Shown piece by piece: positions 13,301 through 25,500 of a DNA stretch of 64,000 bases. A program made the position numbers and the translations under genes. This DNA is from Streblospio benedicti (Eukaryota; Annelida; Polychaeta; Spionida; Spionidae), in NCBI GenBank assembly GCA_019095985.1, contig CM032659.1:31894614-31958613 (forward strand), in the 5' to 3' direction. The notes under the pieces are model-generated. The model worked only from the letters and a program-made list of their open reading frames with translations. It made no database searches and was not told where the DNA came from. How positions within the stretch are numbered: the stretch's first letter is position 1; each line of letters opens with the position of its first letter.

Positions 13301-16300
13301 AATGCTACTGAATAAGTCTATTACATACTGCTACTAGCAGTCTTAGTGACTTCCCTGTTTGACAGATCATCAAAGCTTTTAAGACCTAGTGACACTGTTA
13401 TTTAAAATTTCTTTCACATTATGGAAAATAAAAGAACCAATGACGGAGTTTTTACATTCTATAGAACACAATGAAGGTTAAGGCTAGGATGCTCTCATAT
13501 TTTAATCTAGACATGAATAGAATGTAATCCTTGGTTTTTGCAGACACAAGTTTATTCGACCCTTTCGTTGACATTTGATGTCCCTCCAAAGATATTGTTC
13601 CGTTTGACCTTTAAACTATTAGAACATATAATCACTACATATTTTCGACTTGAATTTCAAATCACCACATTTTTGTCAACCTCTCGCAAAACTATATATG
13701 AATTTGAATACCAGATATAAGGGATTCATTTAGAAATTTTCAGTTTTTTACACTATTGCAAAATGTGTTTAATTTGAATAATACACAACAATCCAAATAA
13801 TAATCAACAGAATAAATATTTATACATCAACTAGCTCCAAGTCATACAATCATTTTGATACGCTAGCATTGTAACTTACTGGTTCTCACCAAAACTGACA
13901 AAAACTATTGCCAAGAGCATAGCATGTCCCTCTACAGAAATGCATAATCTATCTTAACTTCATGTCACATAAAATTCTTCATTTTGGTACATTTACATGA
14001 AAACCATTAGAATAAGAATAAGATGAGATGTAGAACATTATTTATACATGTAAGTCCACATAAACCCTGGTAAATAACAATATATCACGCCTCCACTCGT
14101 GTATCATGTTTGAAAGTTACAGACAGACAATAGAGAACATGGACAGTTGGACCCCTTTATCTCTAACTTGACGGAAGTAAATAAAAGAAATTTCGAGTGA
14201 TCTAAAACGTAACATTAAGGACAAGGGTTATATTTCCATAGTTTATCCGTCAATTCAAGTTACCTTAAATCTTCTATGAATGGCCAGGTGGCTATTTGCA
14301 TACTTTTATTGGAGGGGGAGGCATTTATTAGAGGTTATTAACATAGGACATAACTTTCTTGTTTCAAACAAAACATGATTTTTTAGGAGCTTTGCACAAT
14401 GTAGCTTCGTTTTAATGCGTGATAAATTCGAAACAAATGCACACATCGATCATTAAATGGCTTTACTAGAGGTAGAGATGGGCATGGGGGAGGGGGCGTT
14501 TATTAGAGATATAGGCCTACATTCAACAGAATACCTGCCAGCTCAGGGCGCATTTAATAGAGGCAGGTGGGTGTTAGAGGTAGTGTAAACAAAGTGGGCC
14601 AGGGCACACAACTTTCCGTCACGTAACACTCGATGTGATAGAGAGTTTCAAGGGCAAAGAGACTAGATGATCAAGGCTGTATGAGGCCAAAAATAGTATC
14701 AAGGCGCCAAAAGGCCTGATGGCATTGCGCAATTGTGATACTGGCCAAGTCTGAACAAGTCTATAAGCTGTAAGAGAGGTTAGCTCAGTGAACTAGAGCG
14801 CCTGTCTACACACATATGACTGGTCTGGTGTGAACAGGAGACGTGAGTTTGTGTCAAGATGTGCGGCATGTGGTGCTGTTTTTGTACTGACCAAGGCTGT
14901 TTTTGTACTGATCGAGGCTGTGTTTTGTACTGTGATGGATGAAAATATGAGTTTCTGTTCTAAGATTTATTCGTAGCATTCTCCATCAATAGACACATCT
15001 GCTCTTTTATATAGGGAGGCAGACCCTAGCCGGTGACAACCAGTTTGTACAAAAAATTTTTTTTTATTTATTTATTTTTTTATTTTTTGTTATGAAAAAT
15101 GTTTTATTAGTAAAATTTCTACAATAATCATATTTGTCAACCATATTTCAAAGCACAAATGCATAATAAAGTATCAGTTACAGAATCTCTGCTATATCTA
15201 CAATCTATATTGTTTTCATTCACATTATTTTTACATCAATACTTTTGACCAATACATTTATCAGAATAATAAAAAAGCAATAATTTTGAATTTCAAAGCT
15301 TTGTCCATTTTAATACAAATATTATTTCAACAGTAATGATTACTATTCATTTAAACACATAACATAAAAAGGTAGCACATTATGGATGAAAATGCAGACA
15401 AAATAATATTCTAATTATCTGATTTTCAATGAATGTATTCTAAATGACAGATACATACTGTAAAACCCTTTAAGTGTTTGAGTTCACCACCTGTGTGTTT
15501 TTTTGCCTTCATTATTTATGAAATTCATATTTGGAATTCACAATTTATCTGCAAAACCGAGACAAACACAAATTTAAAAAGCCACAAATTTAAAAGGTTT
15601 TACATCATATACAACAATACATACATGTATTAAAGAAATATGGCTACATAGTAAAGTTACATGTTAGTTCATTTACATATTTCGGCTAGAGTCTAAAATT
15701 AATTTGTTCCAAATCACTCGAAACATTCAGTGTTACATTTTTGAACAGGTAAAAAGTATCCACATGACATTGAACAAGCAGAATCCCTAAAAATAGGGGT
15801 TGACGAATTCAGATTAACTGCTGTCCTGGGCAAGTGAAAATTACGAGGGGCAGGTAAAATTGAAGTCAGATTGCTGAAAGTGTTTGTCATAATTCAATGG
15901 AATTTTCTAACACTCCTTAAATGTACAATACAACATTAGATGATGTTGAGTCTTGAACAACAGTTCACTTCTTAGCATGCACAGTCATATGGTGCCTTTT
16001 CAAGTCTCCTCCTTGTGTAAATGATTTGCGACAAATATGGCAGTAAAATGGCTTCTCACCAGTGTGTGTGCTCTTGTGGCGCTTCAGTTTAGAACTTCCA
16101 ACAAAACATTTCCCACATTGATCACACCTGTATGGTTTCTCTCCCGTGTGAGTGCGCATATGCTCAACAACAGCAGACCTGTGAGAGAAATTTTTATCAC
16201 AAACTCCACAGCCGTAAGGTTTCTTGCCAGAGTGGGTTCTCATGTGGATTTTCAGACTTCCACATTGACTGAATGATTTCTCACACACTGTACACTGATA

Positions 16301-19300
16301 TTCTCTCTCCCCAGTATGGATTCTCATGTGACTGGTCAAGGCGCTACTGAAACTAAAACACTTGCCACATTGACTACACTCGTAAGGCTTCTCGCCAGTG
16401 TGAGTTCTCATATGGGTTTTCAGAGTGTCACTTCTGTTGAATGATTTCTCACACACTGTACACTGATTTTCTTTCTCCCCAGTGTGGATTCTCATGTGGT
16501 TTTTCAGAGTGTCACTTCGACTGAATGATTTCTCACACATTGCACACTGATAGGGTTTTCTCCCCAGTGTGGATTCTCATATGAGTTTTCAGATTTTCAC
16601 TTCTGTTGAATGATTTTCTCACTGTACACTGATGATCTTTCTCCCCAGTGATGATCTTTTTTCAGAGTTCCACTTTGTGTACACTGATTCTTTCAGTGGG
16701 TTCTCATATGGGTTTTCAGATTTCCACTTTGACTAAATGATTTCTCACACACTGTGCACTTGTGTTCTATCTTCCCAGTGTGAGTTCTTTTATGTCTTTT
16801 CATACGTCCACTGTGGTTTTCCATTATCATATCCCTTTCTTTCCAATGTGATAATGATCTCAATCTTTTCACAACTCAATAAAAATTAATCCTCAATTGT
16901 TTTACAACTATTTTAATGCTCTTTTCTCACTATTTAAAAATATTTGTGGGTATAGGAAATATAGAATAATAAAGCCATATGTAATTTTGTTCTAAGTTTG
17001 CTATGTTTCTAAAGAACACACTTTATCTGCTTATCATATTTATAATGTCAAATAACATGCAAAATTCATTGTTTGACTGTAATATGCATGAAATGTACTT
17101 GACAATATAGTTAAACAGCAAAAAAATTAACATTTACAATTTTTAGACACAATGCCGCCCTCCATGAGAGATCTCTTCCTTCAATATTGAAAAAATAGAA
17201 TAGTAGGGCATGAAGTAAGGTATACTGGTGGTCCTGTGCTGGCTGATTTTAACAAGGGCTGTCTGGTAGAATATGATTAAAAACAGGTTATTATGATAGT
17301 GAAGATTAGTTACAGTAGGGAGAGAGCTCCAGCTACTCCAGCCTCGTTCTGACCCATACAGTGCAACATCCGATGTAGCCATGTAGTTACCATGGTGAAA
17401 CGTCATGTTTCAACATTATAAATAGTAGAGAATGGTATAATATTGTGTTCTAATTTTTCCTACATCGACTTCTGTTGCCCATCACTGTGGTTTTCCATTG
17501 TAATCCTTGTTGTTTCTAATGTTATACTATTAAAAAGGCTCTGTTCAACTTTATACTATTTGATATATCAGTAAAACAATTCCTAAGTAATGTTTTATCC
17601 TTGAAATGATTGTGAAGTATTCCACCTATGTATTTGAAAAGTCACCGTTTCTCACATGAATTCTGTTTCCCCATTTCATTCCATCAATAGAAAACTGATA
17701 CACATAATATAACCTTATGTATATAATATTGTGTTCTAATTTTGCTACATTGACTTCTGTTCCTCGTCACTGGGGTTTGCCATTGTAATCCTTGTTGTTT
17801 CTAATGTTATACTATTAAAAAGGCTCTGTTCAACTTTATACTATTTGATATATCAGTTATACAATACATGTACCTAATTAATGTTTTATCCTTGAAATGG
17901 TTGTGAAGTATTCCACCTATGCGTTTACAAGAAGATACAATGAATGGTAAACCGGTTATAGCTAGTATAGACTGACCAATCTTTAACTGACCTTACATGG
18001 TCTCACAAACATATAGGTGTGGACTTGACCTGAAGGATACTTTTGACCTTCTATGACCAGTAGAACCTATGGAATGCCTTTATACTGACCGAGGAATGTT
18101 TTTATACTGACCAAGGCTGTGGACAGTACTGACCGAGGCTGCTGTGTTTTGTACTGACCAAAGGCTATGTTTTATACTGACCAAGGCTGTGTTTTATACT
18201 GACCGAGGCTATGTTTTATACTGACCAAGGCTATGTTTTATACTGACCAAGGCTGTGTTTTTGACCGAGGCTATGTTTTATACTGACCGAGGCTATGTTT
18301 TATACTGACCGAGGCTGTGTTTTATACTGACCGAGGCTATGTTTTTTATACTGACCCGAGGCTGTGTTTTGTACTGACCGAGGCTATTTTTTTTATACTG
18401 ACCGAGGCTGCGTCTTTTTTGTACTGCTGCACACACCTGCTGCACCGTGAGTCGGTCGAGCGCTGCACCATTTTCGAGCGCCGAACCACGCCATCGTCAG
18501 CCCGCTTGTGCACACGCGCTTTTAATCCGAGTCGTGCACACAGCAACACAGCAACCTGAGCAAAACAGGGGGTAAGTTACCTTATCTATTTTTGACATAT
18601 TTTGATAAATCATTCTCTGAGTATCAGATGTCAAGATATGACCTCTGAGGCATAACTTTTGCTTATTAAAAATGTGACCAATCACAGGCTTTTAATCCCA
18701 GAATTAAAATTAGGTCAAATGATCAACCAGAAGATTTACAGACTCTGTTTACACTTTTATATGGTTATAACGCTAAGAGCAGTCCATATCCAGTTGGTTT
18801 GAATAGTCCTATGATGCTTATAAATTGCAATCCAGTAAAACAACGACACAAGTTAAAATTAAGAATCAGGTCACATAGATGAATAAATTACCAGTATGAT
18901 AATTCACTTTTTGGTGAAACATTTCAGAGATCAACCTGACGTCAGATTCTCAGGGTGTCTATCCTAGGTATGGTATTCATGTTTTTATACTTCAATTATT
19001 CATAGTTGGCCTTGTTGAGGTTGGCCAGTACATCTAGGTGTGGGTCTGCGTATTGTAATATAAATGCTGCACTGTCAGCGTGGACTCACCCACTTGGTGG
19101 CCTTGTTGAGGTTTGCGAGTACGTCTGGGTGCGGGTCTGCGTCCGCGGCGAGCACAGCCATGAGCGCGCGCTCAGCCACCTCCGCGTTCTCCTTGGCGTC
19201 CTCCTCCTCGAGACAGGCACGCGAGTACTCATCACTCACCTACAGCCATTGTATATTTATTACCGTTATCTTCCATAAAATGAAAGGAAATGTAGCATGC

Positions 19301-22300
19301 CGAGAAAATCCGACTGATGTCAAATGGAAATTTCTACAATTTCTGGTGGCCCTTATGCAGGACAACAGTCAAAAAAAAGAAAATGAAATTTTGCGGGTGA
19401 AAGCATTGGGCATTCGCCCTTTCTTTTGATCTGCCAATGTCCTTTAACAATCTTTTTCAGTTCACCAACTTCTTGTATTCAATGTTTATATTATGCACAT
19501 GGTACGTATGTCTGGATAATCTCATCACCTTATTTTGTTCAAAAACCCAACTTGTGTCTTTATTGGACAAAAGGTGACATTTTGTTTTCACAGTGTTTTC
19601 ACAGGGCCATTTTTCCATTTTCAACATTTTCTGAAAAATATGCCATTTTGCATTTTGAACCACAACTGAAATCAACTGTGTTCAATTTTGCGCTTTGCCA
19701 AATCAAAACATTATTGGATTTTTTTTCACCTTTAAATTGGCATGATGGTTATTCATTAGATTAATCAGCAACTCTGCATTACTTTGTTTTTTCTCATATT
19801 AAAAAAAAATGCTGTCACCACAATATGCCATTCCAATGCCAAGAACATAGATTTTGCACCAAAAACGCTTTAAGATAGATTTTTTTGAAAATCTGTTTCT
19901 ATTGTAGAACACTGTGTGACAAAAATCACGTGTTGTCACCTCTCTGAGCGTGTCTGTGGCTGCTGCGAGTGCGTCCCGAGCCTCGTGGTACGGCCGGCAC
20001 GCCAGGATGTGTCGCCGCAACGACGTGAACAGCTTGTCCAGCTGCTCCCGCGACACCTGCAGGTGCTGCCGGAACGCCACCCGGCTGTGCTGGAACACAA
20101 TGTACTCATCAGGGCATTGTGGTCATGTAAATATGCTGAGGGGGTATGAGGCAAAAATGTGATTGGTGATTTGTAAATCTTGAGTGTGAATTGTGAATTG
20201 TCTGTATTTTAAGTGCAATGAAATGTGATGGAACCTGTTATTGGTGACTTTACATAAGGCTGTGGAATTTTAAACAATTTGAATGCCTGTTATTTGTATT
20301 TGTTATTTATGGAAAAGATTGAATTGTGAACTGCCTGTATGGACATGTAGCACCTGCTAGGACACAATGTACATTTGATGATTTTTAATTGTAATGTATG
20401 ATAACACAAGGAAATTGTGATTTCCTTTCTTGTTCATTCAGGATTTGAAAGAGCATATGAAAATTTTAAGTTAGTGACAAGCCATCACATAGCCTATTTA
20501 AAAGCAGCATAAATAAAATGGTGAATGAAGGTCTATATCTATACATGTAAATAATAACGTTAGGATTAATAATGACACAATGTACATTTGGATAACAACA
20601 ATGAGCTCAAATTTTGATTTTTAATTGTAAAATTTATTGATAGCAAGATCAAGGATATAATGATTTCCTTTCTTGTTACCAAAAACATTGTAAGTCGTTC
20701 TGAGAAGCAGCATATGAAAGATTTTTTAAATATCATGAAATTTCAAAAGCCATCACATAGCCTATGATGATAAAGCAGCATAAAGTAAAATGGCAATTTA
20801 ATAACTTATCTATATCTTGTACATGTATCAGCTGGAGATGAATCATTATAACAGTTGCATTTAACGTTGATTAATAATATATACAATGTACACATGGCTA
20901 TAAGTCAACAATACAGTAAAACCTTGATTTTAAATGGAGACACATGATTGATGAACTTTTCTCATCAAATTTGATTTGAGAGGATTATGCAAGATTTAAT
21001 CGCATGCATTAGATTTTCAAATTCCATTAAGTACAGATAACTACCCACAAATCTTATCAACCCTTGTTGAAACCGAGCGCGTACGGATTTAAGAAAAGTC
21101 CAATATGGTTCGCAATACTAGCAAACTTTTCATGCTACCTTTTGCTATTCAAAAACAAACACAAACAGGGTGGACTACCTAAGTAATGTGAACATATAGG
21201 AAATTAAGTCACTGAATATTTTACTGCATTTAAAAGCATAAGACACTTACGTATACGAGGGAACTGAGCTGGTTGATTTCGGTGATGGCATTGTTCAGGG
21301 CCTCCAGATCACGCTGCAACAAACAAGCAACTGATCAAACCAAACTACAGTAGGACCCATGTAGCTCAAACTTGAAGAGTACATAGAAAATTTGAGTTCA
21401 TTGATATTTCGAGGTATCAAAATATTTAATAATGTAAGTTAATTAGACGGGAAATAGCTATTTGATCCTGTTATATGTGAATTTGAGCTACACAAGTTTG
21501 AGATGAGCAGATCCTGCTGTACCAATAATCAGCAATTTCTTGATTAAAGCTGCAATCAATTAATTAGCATAGGGTCATTTTCTTCAAGGGCCCTGCATCC
21601 AAAGGGGTGCAGCACGTTAATTTATTGATCAAAACATGCATGGACTGTTCTGTTTGCTCTATATATTATTTATGTTATACACCAAGCAGAGTAATTATAT
21701 GTAGTTTGTGCATGTTTTACATTGTAAATATTTTATCAAAGTTGCTTATTCTGATGCTGCAATCAATAATTCTCTGATGGTGAAGTTACAAAATTAATTC
21801 TTATTGCTATAATAAAGTAAACGCTAGTTATTTGTGAAAGATGAAAATGTTAAAATAAGAACAAAATTTTAAACTGTTGATAGAAATGCATGCATTTGCA
21901 TCTTAAATCAAAACCAATAAATGGCAATATATGATTACTGAAAATGTGCTTGTGCAATTGATACGCCAACATAAACAGTATTATCAGTCGCCTATTTTAA
22001 TATCAATGTTTTATCAATAAATGGTTGTTGCATAAAACTACTTCTTATCAAACTAAATATACAAAATGGAGATGTCTAAGATTCTACCGTAAACATATCA
22101 TAGCAAATATTGTTAGTAGCAATTGGAAAAGAATTGTCTTGCATAAATACCATGTCCACTATACTCAAAATCAAAGTTAGAAGAGGAAGTGCTAAAGTGT
22201 AAGTAGCGACAGGAAAATGCCCCAAGAAAAAACCCAAAGGAAGAATGTTAAGGAAATAAATATGGTATATAATAAAAGTTACCTTATTGTAGTTATCTTC

Positions 22301-22549
22301 CTGCAACATTGATAACCATATATGACATGCTATAGATCACAAATGAATTATAAACACAATATATAAAGTAATATCCAATACATTTAGGGAAGCCTAATGC
22401 TATCATTGTTCGGACATTCTGTTGCTTACATGAATACATTCATAGCTTACAGCCAACGATCATGCGAACATCAAATGATTTACCTGAATTTTATGCTGTA
22501 TTTCGTCCGGCCCATTTTCTGTTGCTTTGCTATTGCTGTCATCTCCCAT
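10373..22549 (-). CDS. SH3BP5: SH3BP5-like protein (coiled-coil Rab11 guanine-exchange family), eight coding exons
   Basis: Exons, in transcript order: 22549-22484, 21313-21251, 20089-19940, 19239-19090, 18555-18437, 13023-12981, 11615-11435 and 10695-10373. All have GT-AG borders and matching phases, giving 364 codons. Family landmarks appear in order: [13 protein letters not shown] (residues 27-39), [11 protein letters not shown] (74-84, the family's KPYWEAR block), LNKAT (136-140), [14 protein letters not shown] (184-197) and [18 protein letters not shown] (200-217), then an acidic Ser/Asp-rich tail. SH3BP5 proteins are cytosolic or mitochondrial coiled-coil proteins that activate Rab11 and bind kinases; that role is inferred from family. 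Exon 5 (residues 144-182) is the most diverged but fits by phase and position. A 5' UTR exon with donor at 22942/22941 probably joins an acceptor at 22568, just before the ATG. The human protein is longer, mainly in the tail. Confidence 0.88.
14290..14590. repeat. Dispersed repeat with GGCRTTTATTAGAGG words
   Basis: The word GGCATTTATTAGAGG or GGCGTTTATTAGAG recurs near 14319 and 14485, with GCGCATTTAATAGAGG near 14548, each near G-rich tracts. This is a short-word repeat family in intron 5 of the SH3BP5-like gene, non-coding. Confidence 0.5.
14770..14880 (+). repeat. tRNA-like fragment (pseudo-tRNA or SINE head) in SH3BP5 intron 5
   Basis: GGTTAGCTCAGTGAACTAGAGC is a near-consensus tRNA D-arm with pol III A-box, followed by CGCCTGTCT and, after 25 nt, ACAGGAG, which could form an anticodon-like stem. 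The expected B-box is degraded (GAGTTTGTGTC), so a working tRNA is unlikely. The D-arm is strong; the rest is inference. Confidence 0.5.
14875..14935. repeat. Small satellite cluster, same unit as the 18.1-18.4 kb minisatellite
   Basis: Three units of the form TGTTTTTGTACTGACCRAGGC, matching the larger array at 18065-18425 in the same intron about 3.2 kb away. Confidence 0.7.
15965..16540 (-). CDS. C2H2 zinc-finger protein, seven fingers, nested in SH3BP5 intron 5
   Basis: An uninterrupted frame of 191 residues gives about seven C2H2 fingers joined by TGEKPY-type linkers (for example [16 protein letters not shown]) and ends HHMTVHAKK plus stop. Such tandem fingers bind DNA in a sequence-specific way in the nucleus. 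It is intronless and on the same strand as the host gene. The only start codon is the Met inside the first finger's CxxC, so the frame looks like the 3' part of a longer poly-finger gene whose 5' end has decayed (see 16541-16824). It could be a retrocopy or a dying duplicate, or an exon joined to unseen upstream coding sequence. No KRAB, BTB or other partner domain is visible. Confidence 0.6.
   Translation of the reverse strand: MCEKSFSRSDTLKNHMRIHTGEKENQCTVCEKSFNRSDTLKTHMRTHTGEKPYECSQCGKCFSFSSALTSHMRIHTGEREYQCTVCEKSFSQCGSLKIHMRTHSGKKPYGCGVCDKNFSHRSAVVEHMRTHTGEKPYRCDQCGKCFVGSSKLKRHKSTHTGEKPFYCHICRKSFTQGGDLKRHHMTVHAKK
16541..16824 (-). pseudogene. Decayed 5' fingers of the nested C2H2 zinc-finger gene
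   Basis: A 43-residue frame starts at the ATG at 16824 and holds one finger tail (RHKRTHTGK) and one complete finger ([21 protein letters not shown]), then a TGA at 16693-16695. Further finger fragments (linker and CxxC words) follow in shifted frames. One extra A in the last linker (GAGAAAACCC for GAGAAACCC) breaks continuity with the intact seven-finger frame. This supports pseudogenisation of the N-terminal part. Confidence 0.65.
17438..17921. repeat. Direct duplication, two copies of about 190 bp
   Basis: Copy 1 at 17438-17630 and copy 2 at about 17724-17921 share long identical stretches, for example ACTATTAAAAAGGCTCTGTT and TGTGAAGTATTCCACCTATG, with few differences. They are separated by about 95 bp, within SH3BP5 intron 5, and are non-coding. 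Confidence 0.85.
18065..18425. repeat. Minisatellite, unit about 22 bp (ATACTGACCGAGGCTATGTTTT)
   Basis: About 15 slightly varied head-to-tail units alternate ACCGAGGC and ACCAAGGC, with TATGTTTT or TGTGTTTT spacers. The array ends about 12 bp from the 5' splice site of SH3BP5 exon 5 (18437). Confidence 0.9.
20360..20890. repeat. Diverged tandem duplication in SH3BP5 intron 2
   Basis: ACACAATGTACATTTG, TGATTTCCTTTCTTGTT, AGCCATCACATAGCCTAT and AAAGCAGCATAAA occur in the same order at about 20360-20570 and again at about 20573-20885. A third start, ACAATGTACACATGG, follows near 20882. The copies have diverged by small insertions. Confidence 0.7.
21345..21525. repeat. Palindromic dispersed repeat (TACAGTAGGACC ends) in SH3BP5 intron 1
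   Basis: The left end TACAGTAGGACCCATGTAGC with CTCAAACTTGA is mirrored by the right end CAAGTTTGAGATGAGCAGAT...CTGCTGTACC. It is a short foldback element of the kind common in marine invertebrates, non-coding. Confidence 0.6.
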
Positions 22550-22567
22550 ATTTTTACTATACACTAA

Positions 22568-25500
22568 CTAAAACACAAAACCTGATAATGTTTCATCGTT
22601 TATCACTCCAACAATGTTAGTTTAGATGATATAAGTATCATGTGCTTTCCCTAAGTACTACATATGACTTATCCAAAAACAACAAGCCTACTTCCAACAG
22701 GTATGTTTATTCAAACTGGCATCTGCTTCATTTGTATACTTGCCAGCACCATAAAATCTTCCAACAATTTCTCGTAAATTAAACAGTATTTCCCACAGAC
22801 TTCAACACATCTGGCTCAAAGAGGAAAAATAGTCGATATTGATATCCGATCATCGTTATTTGGAGCAAACTTGATCAATAAGGTGTTTGATAAGGTGTAA
22901 ATTGGCCGACTTCTTTATTTACATTGGACCTTCCCACTTACCTATAACAGAATAAAACAATGTCACTTTCGCTATATATATAAACTACAGCTTTATACTG
23001 AGACAAAATAAAACTTTTATTTTTTTTTGAAATGATACTCTTTGAAGGGTAATATAGAAAAGGGTTGTGACCTCAGAACAAAATCTCAGTAGCAATGTTA
23101 AATGACAACATGCTATTTTCACGGTCCCTTTCACATCTCATATGGGTTTTATTTATTACAAGCCATGAAGTACTCTCCTTTATAAGGAGTGCCCTTAATT
23201 TTCAAGTCAATAAAAGTCAGGTTACATCATAATAGCAGGAACTATGAATTGAATGGGAATGCCAGGTCTCTGTACACTTTCAATAAGCTTACTTCACATG
23301 CCTTTGAAGGTTTGAAGTGAATAATAATCTTTTATTAAATGGACTCTAAATAGTTCTAGCTAGACATGATATTTTTCATTGTTTTGCATTGCATTGAAAT
23401 TTGAAGGTAGAAATACTTGAATGAACATGTCTTAAAATTTTCTGATGGTTGTAATGCACATACAATTTACATACAGATACATGTATATGTATAGAGTTGT
23501 GCAATGTTTTTGTTTAGAAAAGTGTAATGCCCTTATATGTAAATGGTAACCTCCAAATAGGGAACATATTACAACAAAGGGTTCATTTGCCTGCTTGTGG
23601 TAAAACTAAATGATGCACATATTTGCTTTTTAATTAACAGCTTACCTGCTATGGGAACTACCTTTGTATGCGTAAGTTGTTTTTTAAATGTACAAAAACT
23701 ACTGAATGTCATCATTTGAATGTTTTGTTAAAATGTTGTTAACATGTACCGCAGCACTACAATTAATGAGAACACATTTGTGGGAATATATTCTTTAGCT
23801 TACTCTAATTAATTATATACACTACATGTATATGGGACTCCAGGGATTTGGTTCATCCCAGTACATGACATCTTAAAAGTTTATTAACCAGAAAAATATG
23901 AGGGGTCTCAAATTCAGAGAGAGCTTAACCATGTATAAAATGATAGTGAGGTTACTGAAATATTGGCCCTGGGCCTCCAGAAACATAAGTTCGCCAGGGC
24001 CTTTTTAGTATTGTTGATTAATTAGGATACAAATTATAAGGCTATGGATTGTGGTACATATAACTGTATGTTAATCAGTTTAATATCCATTACTTTGCAC
24101 TCTCTCAGAGAGTGGTACAAATATCTATCTCTGCTATACACATAGCTTCCAGGGGCCCTTTGCCGTAGCTCCCAGGGGCCTTAGAACGTCGAATATTATA
24201 AACAGTGAAATCTGCTAAACACGTATGGCTAGGGATTCAGTGTTACTGCTATTAAATTCTACGCTTGGATTAAAAAAGATACCTTAATTATTCCCGTTTT
24301 AAAGCTAGTGTTGTAATAAAAAGTCTTAATATGCACATTCAAATTGCGTTTAATTAATCTCTGAGCCAAACAACATGTAAAATAATACGTACGGTTATCC
24401 TAATGATATTGTATTCGTAAATAACAACACATGGTGTACTGAGTGCTATATATGGAAGAATATTATCAGTATACTTAATATTGATCTGATCTATACTACT
24501 CATGACCAGGCATATTCGTCACACCTGTTTTCGACTCACCTGTAGAAAATGAGCGCACACTGAGTTTGCAGGACTCCGTACCAAATACGGACATTAAAAG
24601 TACGGTGCTCTAAAATGATCTAAAATAGTTTCCTTATTTTTTGTTTATTTTAGTTATGTAATGAATAATGTAGACCTTTTTGTAAGATATGGAAATTGTA
24701 ATGATTCTCGCGCAATCTAGTTTACATTAGAATATTGATAACCATCTGTAATCCCACATTAGTATTCACTAAGACGCGCGTGTTATAGCATTTATATTTA
24801 TTTCATGGCAGGTCCAGAATATTTTTAGCCATATACAATATTGAATGGAACTTTGAAATCCGTACGCAGTGTCATTTAATTAATGTTTAGATGTACCATT
24901 TGGTTAAATCACTTTTTTTTCTTTTATAATTGCCAGTGAATTTACATTCGATCATGTCCAAAGATAATGCAACACATTAGATCATACATGACATAGCCCG
25001 TTTACGCCTTCAAAAATAGAGTATTTATGCATTTATGAAATAGAGAAAATGATTAACATAATGTTACTTTAATTGAATATTAAGAAAAATAATAAACAAC
25101 TTAAGGTCTCCAATAATATCAATAAAATGAATATTCCAGCATTAAAGAAAAGCTATATCAAAACTCGAATTTCTTAATGGTGCAATGTTTATGAAAGAGA
25201 TTAAAATATCAAGTATGTTAGTTTAGTCTATCTTTACATGGAAATGGGTATACGCTGTACAACATTAAACCAACGAGATGAAAATGCCCAAATAACATAT
25301 TTTATTGATATCCTCTATCTATCACCAACAGTGACCAACATGTTCTACCAGTCTTATTGTTTGATTTCTATTACCATCGTCAGCTCAAGTATCCGGGTTC
25401 AAAATTCTGCACTAGTGGGGAACCTAGTATATAACCCCAATCAAGACCACCTCTATATTGAGACCATATCTTCAATAAGACCATGTTTCATATTCCCGAG

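Noticed and set aside
14770-14880. Functional tRNA gene
   Set aside because: The D-arm is good but the T-arm/B-box and acceptor pairing are degraded.
15045-15095. T-rich run as a retroposon tail
   Set aside because: No attached 3' end motif or target duplication; treated as simple sequence.
18065-18425. CRISPR-like array
   Set aside because: Units are contiguous and about 22 bp with no unique spacers, and the genome is animal; it is a minisatellite.
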